A stretch of DNA of 6,844 nt. It comes from Ignavibacteriales bacterium (GTDB lineage Bacteria > Bacteroidota > Ignavibacteria > T3Sed10-11). Numbering within the stretch: the stretch's first letter is position 1; each line of letters starts with the position of its first letter. The notes beneath the pieces are model-generated. The model was given only the letters and a program-made list of their open reading frames with translations. It searched no databases and was not told the origin of the DNA. The position numbers and the translations under genes are program-made. This document shows positions 1-4,663 of this stretch, piece after piece. Where the stretch lies: assembly GCA_003560935.1 (NCBI GenBank), contig PWJF01000490.1:1-6844 (forward strand). The letters run 5' to 3'.

Positions 1-345
1 TTTCAACTTCAGTTGGGGATCGGAAATGTAGCTGCCATTGAGGATATCCCTGTAAGCCATGATGGTTCGGTCGTACTGCCGGGTGACCATGATGCCTTTC
101 ACCAGATCTGTATTAGCCGTGTCGGCACGCTGTTCGGTGAAAAGGGAATCGATACGCTGTACGATACCGATGCCGATATTGTAGAGAAGGAACACGTTTT
201 CCTTGTGTCTGATAAAGTCTTCTCGAATAGTTGACAGATAAACTAATTCGGTTTCATCTATAGTACCGTTTAACGTGACATCCTGTGAGGTAGCCGTGGA
301 AAACGAACTGACTGCAATGACCAAAATCAAAACCAGGGTTTTCAT
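1..345 (-). CDS. Exported protein of unknown function, N-terminal part (runs off left edge)
   Basis: Minus-strand reading from an ATG at 345 stays open for 115 codons to the window edge, so the C-terminus is outside. The first ~21 residues form a typical signal peptide: Met-Lys-Thr, a Leu/Val/Ile-rich core, then Ser-Thr-Ala-Thr-Ser-Gln, with cleavage likely near Ser-Gln-Asp. The mature part is polar and mostly helical in character, with many Arg, Asp and Glu residues and no recognisable motif; I do not know the family. The start is supported by AAAGG seven bases upstream. An in-frame ATG at 381 would add 12 residues, but its AAAGGA lies only about two bases away, so 345 is preferred. It lies 113 nt downstream of the alpha/beta hydrolase on the same strand, so co-transcription is possible; I see no strong promoter or terminator in that gap. 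Confidence 0.75.
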   Translation of the reverse strand, partial: MKTLVLILVIAVSSFSTATSQDVTLNGTIDETELVYLSTIREDFIRHKENVFLLYNIGIGIVQRIDSLFTEQRADTANTDLVKGIMVTRQYDRTIMAYRDILNGSYISDPQLKLK

Positions 346-458
346 GTAGTAACCTTTACTTATATGAGTTTTATCCTTCATGGTCCTTTATAATGTAAGG
401 TTATGTACGTTGATATTTACTTACCATTACGTTTGGTGAATACTCCCGACCGGATCGA

Positions 459-1445
459 TCAGTGATCATCAAGAAATTCACATACTGTTTGAAAAAATCC
501 CTCCGGTCGTTCAACATGCGGATAGTGCCCCGCACGATCCAGCAGCACGAGTTGTGCATTCTGAAATGCGGCTTCCCACTCGTGAAAGTTCTCAACTGGA
601 AAAACATCCCGCACTCCGGTAATGACAAACACGGGGATATCGATATCCTGATAATCATTGCGCCAGTCCCACTCACCAATTGATTGCAGTGTCAAAGCGT
701 TAACCGTCCATGTGTTACGCAATGCCGGTTCAGGCACACTGCAGATATCGCCGCGCATACGGCCGAAGGTTTCCAGATCGAATGGATCATAAAAATAGCC
801 TCGTTTGAACATGTCGGTGAATTCACGGCACACCGTCACGATATCTCCCTCCCCGGCAACAAATGCTTTGTGTAATGATTCAAGCTCAACGAGACTGGTA
901 CTGTCCATCCACTCCGTTACTCTTGGAAAGAACATAGCATCGTACGGATCATACCGGATTGGTCCGGGACTCACCATAATAAGCCGCGAAACGTTATCGG
1001 GATGCTCGCGTACATAGCGCGCCCCCAGCACCGCACCCCAGGAGTGACCGAAGAGCGTCAGACGGTCGATTCCAAAGTACCGGCGTACTTCTTCAAGGTC
1101 TGCGATATATCTGTCAATATGAAGTGACGCGGAATCAATTACCATAGTCGATCTACCGGCACTGCGCTGGTCGTAATAGATCACGGTGTATTGTTCTGAG
1201 AGAGGTTCTAGATCCGGTACGATGTAATCCATATGTAATCCGGGCCCGCCATGAAGTACGAGCAATGTGTCCGGTCCGGATCCCGCTACACGGTAGTAAA
1301 GCGTTACACCGTCAATACTTTGAATATGTCCATCAATGACATTAATGGATAATTTCTGCTCAGCAATGATATCCCGTTCACTCAATAAGAGTGATAATGA
1401 AATGACGAGATACCACACGAAGTACCCGGATAATGATCGGTTCAT
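459..1445 (-). CDS. Secreted alpha/beta hydrolase, proline iminopeptidase-like
   Basis: 328 residues with the full alpha/beta-hydrolase signature. HGGPG at 65-69 is the oxyanion-hole motif typical of the proline iminopeptidase (peptidase S33) group. DQRSAGRS at 92-99 matches the family's DQRGxGxS strand. The nucleophile elbow GHSWG is at 133-137 with Ser135. Asp280 (in GVRD) and His307 (in AGHYPH) complete the expected triad, and a variable cap region lies between about 165 and 260. Residues 1-29 add a hydrophobic leader (core about 8-21, possible cleavage after IIA), so the enzyme is probably exported to the periplasm or lipid-anchored elsewhere, whereas classical iminopeptidases are cytoplasmic. 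GGAG seven bases before the ATG supports this start. The fold is certain; hydrolysis of an N-terminal proline is only one option, and an esterase or another amide hydrolase is possible. A sigma70-like promoter lies at 1610-1638. Confidence 0.9.
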   Translation of the reverse strand: MNRSLSGYFVWYLVISLSLLLSERDIIAEQKLSINVIDGHIQSIDGVTLYYRVAGSGPDTLLVLHGGPGLHMDYIVPDLEPLSEQYTVIYYDQRSAGRSTMVIDSASLHIDRYIADLEEVRRYFGIDRLTLFGHSWGAVLGARYVREHPDNVSRLIMVSPGPIRYDPYDAMFFPRVTEWMDSTSLVELESLHKAFVAGEGDIVTVCREFTDMFKRGYFYDPFDLETFGRMRGDICSVPEPALRNTWTVNALTLQSIGEWDWRNDYQDIDIPVFVITGVRDVFPVENFHEWEAAFQNAQLVLLDRAGHYPHVERPEGFFQTVCEFLDDH

Positions 1446-1486
1446 ACCTCATCTCCGTTTATGGTCATTACTGCGCAATCGTTCGT

Positions 1487-1594
1487 TTAATCGCTGTTAG
1501 ATTCGGAATCGCTGTGAACCAACGCCGAGCGGATACTCTCCCGTACTTCTTTCAACAATGCAATAACATCACCTGCAAATGTAATTCTATTCAC
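1487..1594 (-). CDS. Possible 35-residue leader ORF or gene remnant upstream of the hydrolase
   Basis: A minus-strand frame beginning GTG at 1594 and ending TAA at 1487-1489 encodes 35 residues. It starts with NRITFAGDVIALLKEV-like sequence with an amphipathic helix pattern and ends in a Ser/Asp/Asn-rich tail. It ends 41 nt before the hydrolase ATG. The frame stays open upstream as far as the stop of the beta-barrel gene, but has no ATG. No Shine-Dalgarno sequence precedes the GTG, which would lie about nine bases after the predicted transcription start, so translation would have to be nearly leaderless. The opposite strand is also open here. It may be chance, a leader peptide, or the tail of a decayed gene; I do not recognise it. 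Confidence 0.2.
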   Translation of the reverse strand: MNRITFAGDVIALLKEVRESIRSALVHSDSESNSD

Positions 1595-1609
1595 ATCAAG
1601 CGATGTATT

Positions 1610-1638
1610 ATTGTACGTAATCCCTTCTTCATAATCAA
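1610..1638 (-). promoter_or_regulatory. Sigma70-type promoter for the alpha/beta hydrolase
   Basis: On the minus strand, TTGATT (1638-1633) is followed by exactly 17 bases and then TACAAT (1615-1610). This matches the -35 consensus at 4 of 6 positions and the -10 at 5 of 6. It lies just past the terminator of the preceding gene and would start transcription near 1603, giving a leader of about 158 nt before the hydrolase ATG at 1445. Confidence 0.55.
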
Positions 1639-1647
1639 TAATACAAT

Positions 1648-1682
1648 AAAAAAATGCTACCCGGGCGACCGGGTAGCATTTT
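1648..1682 (-). terminator. Rho-independent terminator of the beta-barrel gene
   Basis: A perfect 14-bp inverted repeat (AAAATGCTACCCGG at 1651-1664 and its complement at 1669-1682) encloses a four-base loop. Read on the minus strand, the hairpin runs directly into seven T residues (1654-1648), the classic intrinsic terminator layout. It begins 24 nt after the stop codon of the beta-barrel gene. The opposite side has only four T residues, so it acts mainly for leftward transcription. Confidence 0.9.
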
Positions 1683-1705
1683 GAAGAACTGCCGGATTCC
1701 GGAAT

Positions 1706-2191
1706 TTAGAAATAATATGATGCAGTCACAGCAGCCCTTGTTCCGAATGTAGTTGCACCGTTAAGAAACAGGTTAAGCTGACCTTCCACTCCGAGACTAA
1801 AGCTACGGCTTATGAAATACTCACCTCCTGCAACCCCACCGAGTAATATATCGGTATCGGAATCGGCTTGGTCCGGAGAAAAAATGTGAATAAGAAGCTG
1901 TCTGCCGATATAGGTACCAAAATCCGATCCGGTACTCCGGAAAAACTGCGCATGGGCACCGAAACGGATGCTGGTGTGGCTATCTTCTACCGCTCGAAAA
2001 CCGAATACGGGTGAAATGGTTACCCTTTCCGATGCACGATAGGGAACCATTATATCCTGTTGATCACCCTGTAAACTTGCACGAATACCCCAGGTTCCCT
2101 GCGGCGGGAAATTATCCTGAGCGTTTGTTGTGGAAATTTGAAATACCAACAATAAAACAGCGCCGATAATGAGAATGATATGATGTTTCAT
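1706..2191 (-). CDS. Small outer-membrane beta-barrel-like protein
   Basis: 161 residues. Residues 1-24 are a clear signal peptide: His-rich start, long Ile/Leu/Val core, cleavage expected at TNA|Q. The mature ~137 residues alternate hydrophobic and polar residues with frequent Gly, Phe and Tyr. They include strand-like stretches such as VFGFRAVE (62-69), GEYFISRSFSLGVEGQL (about 127-143) and a final strand ending in Tyr-Tyr-Phe. A terminal Phe after an aromatic strand is the usual BAM recognition signal, so an eight-strand outer-membrane barrel is the best inference. No enzymatic motif is present and the role is unknown; length and look fit OmpA/OmpW-like domain families without the peptidoglycan-binding part. 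AAGGAGGT (2204-2197) six bases before the ATG is a near-perfect ribosome binding site, implying strong translation. A strong terminator follows. Confidence 0.75.
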   Translation of the reverse strand: MKHHIILIIGAVLLLVFQISTTNAQDNFPPQGTWGIRASLQGDQQDIMVPYRASERVTISPVFGFRAVEDSHTSIRFGAHAQFFRSTGSDFGTYIGRQLLIHIFSPDQADSDTDILLGGVAGGEYFISRSFSLGVEGQLNLFLNGATTFGTRAAVTASYYF

Positions 2192-2266
2192 GCCATACCT
2201 CCTTCATTTTGTGATTGTATTATATATTGATGATCGTCATGAATTATATGTAAGAATTATCAATAT

Positions 2267-2437
2267 CTACCGCATTAACGCCATTCTATTTACCCTCAGT
2301 TCCTCATCCGCATGTAACCGGTGCCGGTACGTAACCCCTGCACGATCAGTTGTATTGAAATGAACATCAAATCTTCCGCCAACGGATAATGATATATGGC
2401 TACAGGAAATGTAATATACCGGAATAAGATTACACAA
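2267..2437 (-). CDS. Candidate small ORF, 56 residues (TTG start)
   Basis: A minus-strand frame begins TTG at 2437 and ends TAG at 2267-2269. AAGGA (2450-2446) lies eight bases before the TTG, a proper ribosome-binding distance, and a promoter candidate with a perfect TTGACA lies 56 nt or more upstream. The translation is protein-like: a hydrophobic start, then about residues 15-40 with alternating polar and apolar residues (SLSVGGRFDVHF, then AGVTYRHRL), then a charged tail. That alternation recalls a fragment of a beta-barrel protein, so it could be the remnant of an outer-membrane gene next to the intact one. No family is recognised, and a chance ORF is quite possible. Confidence 0.25.
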   Translation of the reverse strand: MCNLIPVYYISCSHISLSVGGRFDVHFNTTDRAGVTYRHRLHADEELRVNRMALMR

Positions 2438-2492
2438 TGTATCCGTCCTTAAGCAGATACACCGAGTGTGAGGCCTGTGTATCGAGATTTTT

Positions 2493-2521
2493 TAGATACG
2501 TAAAATAATTAAAAATGTCAA
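2493..2521 (-). promoter_or_regulatory. Candidate promoter with perfect TTGACA -35
   Basis: On the minus strand, TTGACA (2521-2516) is followed by 17 bases and TATCTA (2498-2493). The -35 is a full consensus match, but the -10 matches only 3 of 6. Transcription would begin near 2486 and would cover the 56-codon candidate ORF, or form a long leader for the beta-barrel gene. The surroundings are very A/T-rich, which raises the chance of a fortuitous match. Confidence 0.3.
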
Positions 2522-2526
2522 GTAAA

Positions 2527-3033
2527 CTACCATCCGTCCGGTATACGTTTAATACCGCTCAGGAAATCGCTTGATGTTGGGAGCGTTACAAGAGGATTTT
2601 TATCGTATCGACTCTCAAAAACATCGGGCGGGGGAATCGGACGGCCCTTTGTCGTATCTATGGTAATGAAATCAAATATTCCCGCCGCTCGCGTTTTTCC
2701 GTCGTCTTCTCCGAGGACGATACCCCGAACTTCCATTCCGTTCGATTTTAAACCGGCAATCCAGCTTGCGATCTCCAGCTTATCCCCCACCATACTTGGA
2801 GCGAACAGATGTACCGAGAATTTATGAATGACAAAGGCAACACCGTTCGTCTTTGTCATTGTCATAAGGTCTATACCCGCGAGAGTAGTCAACGCTTCCA
2901 GCCGGTGATTTAATACCATATCGACATATTGTGCGGTATTGAGATGACCGTACGGATCTGCCTGTGAAAACTTCACCCGTTCACTGGTCGTAAGAACACG
3001 GTTTAAAAAATCCTCCATCCTGAGTTGTGCCAT
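2527..3033 (-). CDS. Acyl-CoA thioesterase, hotdog fold (4HBT family)
   Basis: 168 residues. Residues 19-44 carry the 4HBT signature: Val-Lys-Phe, then Asp26-Pro-Tyr-Gly-His30-Leu-Asn32, then Tyr36, and Arg44 on the central helix. Asp26 in the DxxGHxN motif is the expected catalytic residue. The segment 66-91 (AFVIHKFSVHLFAPSMVGDKL) matches the next hotdog strands and the P-x-x-x-G-D turn, and 102-124 completes the sheet. The family hydrolyses acyl-CoA thioesters to free acid and CoA in the cytoplasm, usually as a tetramer; chain-length preference cannot be read from the sequence. AAGG nine bases before the ATG supports this start. The gene starts 45 nt after the stop of the acyl-CoA ligase on the same strand with no terminator between, so the two probably form one transcript, with thioesterase and ligase acting on the same acyl pool. 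An operon with a broken first gene may still express this one. Confidence 0.87.
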   Translation of the reverse strand: MAQLRMEDFLNRVLTTSERVKFSQADPYGHLNTAQYVDMVLNHRLEALTTLAGIDLMTMTKTNGVAFVIHKFSVHLFAPSMVGDKLEIASWIAGLKSNGMEVRGIVLGEDDGKTRAAGIFDFITIDTTKGRPIPPPDVFESRYDKNPLVTLPTSSDFLSGIKRIPDGW

Positions 3034-3078
3034 GTGATTTTACCTTATCGATTGTATGTATATTTTATAATGGATTTT

Positions 3079-3813
3079 TCAATAAGTAAATATGTGTGTC
3101 GACTGTTCCTGTAACTTATTCCTAATAATTTTCCCGTTCGGGTTTCTCGGAACACTATCGACAAATTTTATTTCTTCAGGAATTTGATCGGCAGGAAGCT
3201 CATCGTTCAATCGTTTCTGTATTTCATCAACGGTAACAGACATTTCCGGTTTCGTTACAACAAATGCCGTGAGTACTACTTTACCGTTCTTGTCAATTCC
3301 TGCCACAGCACTGTCGGTGACTTCCGGATATCCGCTTAATACTTTTTCTATTCCGGCGGGGAAAAGCAGCCTCCCTTCGATCTTAATCGCATCATCGACT
3401 CTGCCGAGTACATAGATATGTCCGTCGTTGTCCATACGTGCTGCATCGCCCGTCCGGAGCCATCCATCACCGGTAATCTTCGCAGCGGTTATATCCGGCA
3501 GATTCCAGTATCCCATCATAATATTCGGCCCTCGCGCAATTATTTCGCCGGGTTCGCCCGGTTTTACATCGGTCATATCCGGATGAACAATCCGGACATC
3601 GGTAAAGAGCGGCGGTTTACCCGACGACCCGATCTTCGTTAACGTCTCGTCTTTATCGAGAAAGAGCAGCATCGGTGCCGCCTCGGTTTGTCCGTATCCC
3701 TGCTGAAATCTGACTCCCCGTCCAAGCCATGCACGTATCAACGGCTCCGGAATGATATCGCCGCCGCACATACAAAAACGGAGGCAAGAAATATCTGCGT
3801 CATTAGCTCCCAC
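3079..3813 (-). CDS. C-terminal fragment of acyl-CoA ligase
   Basis: 244 residues counted from a GTG at 3813. That GTG is not a natural start: it has no ribosome binding site, and the same frame continues upstream in homologous sequence for 29 more codons to 3900. Motifs in order: GYGQTEA at 39-45 (the family's YGxTE), GEPGEI at 86-91, MMGYW at 99-103, GDGWLRTGD at 115-123 (the ribose-binding Asp is the last residue), the hinge LGRVDDAIKI from 136, and PRNPNGKIIR at 222-231 with the adenylation lysine at 228. The segment after the hinge reads FPAGIE where most relatives have P-x-E-I/V-E, a Gly in place of the usual Glu. The C-terminal domain is complete. Only the upstream deletion makes this a fragment. 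Confidence 0.75.
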   Translation of the reverse strand: MGANDADISCLRFCMCGGDIIPEPLIRAWLGRGVRFQQGYGQTEAAPMLLFLDKDETLTKIGSSGKPPLFTDVRIVHPDMTDVKPGEPGEIIARGPNIMMGYWNLPDITAAKITGDGWLRTGDAARMDNDGHIYVLGRVDDAIKIEGRLLFPAGIEKVLSGYPEVTDSAVAGIDKNGKVVLTAFVVTKPEMSVTVDEIQKRLNDELPADQIPEEIKFVDSVPRNPNGKIIRNKLQEQSTHIFTY

Positions 3814-3884
3814 TGAGTTCAGAATAGTTCGGTAAAATTCCGGACTTCCAAATAAAATTGAGATACGATGACGTTCGATGAGTT

Positions 3885-4379
3885 TTAAAATATCGACAGA
3901 TCATCGATACCTACCTCCTCTTCGATCGGCGTAAGCGGCTGTCGGGCGATTAACGATTCGAGTGAATAATCGTTAACGTCATTGTCCTGTACCGAAATAA
4001 AACAACGTACCGTAATATCCGAACGGATCGCGTCGATTACAGATCCTGCATCGGGTCCGTATACCACGGTGCTGCACCCCGAATCGTTAACGACATACGA
4101 TATATCCGGAACGGAGAACCCTGCGTGTACGGGAACGAACACCGCGCCCAGTGACGCGGCGGCAAACATCGTTTCAAGAAATGCGGGGCGGTTAGGGCCG
4201 AGGTAGCCGATCCTGTCGCCGCGTTTCAGACCAAGCGAACGAAAAGCGTGTGCACATTGTATAGTTCTGCTATAAAACATCTCGTATGAACACTCATCGT
4301 CGCCAAAGACCAGAGCGGTCTTTTCCGGCGTCATACGGGCGCGGCGGGCAATCCACGATCCCAGACCCTTGTTATTCAT
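3885..4379 (-). CDS. N-terminal fragment of acyl-CoA ligase
   Basis: 164 residues, true start of the ligase gene: GAGG five bases before the ATG at 4379. Residues 18-28 (PEKTALVFGDD) and 31 onward (SYEMFYSRTIQCAHAF) match the family's opening strands. LKRGDRIGYLGPNRPAFLETMFAAA is at 51-75, and LGAVFVPVHAGFSVPDISYVVNDS at 77-100 is the classic LGA-x-x-VP-N motif region. The last residues, VGIDDLSIF, stop just where the YTSGTTG nucleotide-binding loop should begin. The fragment holds only part of the large domain and should be inactive or unstable. It would be transcribed from the promoter at 4467-4495. Confidence 0.75.
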   Translation of the reverse strand: MNNKGLGSWIARRARMTPEKTALVFGDDECSYEMFYSRTIQCAHAFRSLGLKRGDRIGYLGPNRPAFLETMFAAASLGAVFVPVHAGFSVPDISYVVNDSGCSTVVYGPDAGSVIDAIRSDITVRCFISVQDNDVNDYSLESLIARQPLTPIEEEVGIDDLSIF

Positions 4380-4466
4380 AAAGTCCTCAAAGTACGCTGT
4401 TATCTTATTATCTGTACCGGATACCGAAACGGAGCCTGAAATTACCTCACCGGCATGAAGATTTGT

Positions 4467-4495
4467 ATTATACTGAGTGCCGTATCAATAATCAA
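4467..4495 (-). promoter_or_regulatory. Sigma70-type promoter for the ligase-thioesterase unit
   Basis: On the minus strand, TTGATT (4495-4490) is separated by 17 bases from a perfect TATAAT (4472-4467). Transcription would start near 4460, leaving a leader of about 80 nt before the ATG at 4379. It is divergent from the dehydrogenase promoter region and separated from the 4510-4536 palindrome by 14 nt, so one bound regulator could affect both directions. Confidence 0.65.
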
Positions 4496-4509
4496 CACCG
4501 ATATGGTAA

Positions 4510-4536
4510 TTTATTTCCGTTTTATACGTAAATAAA
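4510..4536. promoter_or_regulatory. 27-bp imperfect palindrome, candidate operator
   Basis: TTTATTTCCGT (4510-4520) and ACGTAAATAAA (4526-4536) are complementary at 10 of 11 positions around the five-base centre TTTAT. The size and A/T-rich arms fit a dimeric repressor site (for example TetR- or FadR-like regulators of acyl-CoA genes, by analogy only). It lies one base upstream of a perfect plus-strand TATAAT at 4538-4543, so it would cover the -35 and spacer region of a dehydrogenase promoter. The -35 there is poor (TTCCGT at 17 bases), as is common when an activator or repressor governs a promoter. No regulator gene is in the window. Confidence 0.4.
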
Positions 4537-4537
4537 G

Positions 4538-4543
4538 TATAAT
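4538..4543 (+). promoter_or_regulatory. Candidate -10 box for the dehydrogenase gene
   Basis: Perfect TATAAT immediately after the 27-bp palindrome. Transcription would start near 4550, giving a leader of about 114 nt before the ATG at 4664. A competing weaker arrangement is TTGCTT (4589-4594), 17 bases, TAAATT (4612-4617), which would leave a shorter leader of about 40 nt. Confidence 0.35.
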
Positions 4544-4652
4544 GGTTACGGAATATTCAGGAATTATGGGGGCGGTTTTGCACGTTTCTTGCTTTTATCA
4601 ATCGGTCTGTTTAAATTACCTAACTCAGATATCGTTTATTCCATCATTTCCA

Positions 4653-4660
4653 GGGAGGAG
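4653..4660 (+). promoter_or_regulatory. Ribosome binding site that fixes the mmsA start
   Basis: GGGAGGAG ends three bases before the ATG at 4664, with its GGAGG core five bases away. It decides in favour of this start over an in-frame TTG at 4589, which has no such signal and would add 25 residues not expected in the family. Confidence 0.85.
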
Positions 4661-4663
4661 AAC

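Larger units (their letters stand above)
2192..2526. other. 335-nt intergenic region between beta-barrel gene and thioesterase gene
   Basis: No recognised gene fills this gap. On the minus strand it holds a TTGACA-containing promoter candidate (2493-2521) and a 56-codon TTG-started frame (2267-2437), both listed separately. Two TATAAT hexamers on the minus strand (2224-2219 and 2248-2243) lie 28-57 nt before the beta-barrel ATG and could serve as its -10, but neither has a convincing -35 at 16-18 bases. A short palindrome ACCGG-TG-CCGGT lies near 2317-2328. The five-base inverted repeat GTATC/GATAC around 2479-2499 is too weak to call the thioesterase terminator. Confidence 0.5.
3079..4379 (-). 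pseudogene. AMP-forming acyl-CoA ligase, disrupted by internal deletion and frameshift
   Basis: Two adjacent minus-strand frames together make an acyl-CoA synthetase of the ANL superfamily: the N-terminal part to about 3885 and the C-terminal part from 3900. The family activates a carboxylic acid with ATP to an acyl-adenylate, then transfers it to CoA. Both parts are well conserved, but they meet in different frames. About 70-80 residues that the family has between them are absent, including the ATP-binding loop (YTSGTTGxPKG). The first frame stops a few codons after the usual DDL(S/A)-I lead-in to that loop. The second resumes at S-V-D-I-L-K-L-I-E-R-H-R, the helix normally found some 75 residues later. 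With the loop gone neither fragment should have ligase activity. The rest is clean, so the loss is recent or is an assembly artefact. Substrate class (medium or long chain, or aryl) cannot be told. Confidence 0.85.

Noticed and set aside
13..234. Plus-strand 73-codon frame near the left edge
   Set aside because: It is antisense to the minus-strand exported-protein reading, which has a signal peptide and a ribosome binding site.
345..381. Alternative ATG at 381 for the left-edge gene
   Set aside because: It is in frame, but its ribosome binding site is too close and it would place 12 polar residues ahead of a normal signal peptide; kept only as an alternative.
1433..1684. Plus-strand 83-codon frame between hydrolase and barrel gene
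   Set aside because: It runs through the terminator hairpin and promoter and begins inside the hydrolase gene on the other strand; composition is Cys/Ile-rich without a start signal.
2430..2525. Frame just past the thioesterase stop that could be reached by a frameshift, reading about 30 protein-like residues
   Set aside because: The thioesterase is already full length, there is no slippery site that I can see, and the added sequence has no recognisable similarity.
3811..3900. Programmed frameshift joining the two ligase halves
   Set aside because: About 70-80 family residues including the ATP loop are missing, so a frameshift alone would not restore an active enzyme.
4589..4663. TTG start adding 25 residues to the dehydrogenase
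   Set aside because: There is no Shine-Dalgarno before the TTG, while GGGAGGAG directly precedes the ATG at 4664, and the family length fits the shorter form.
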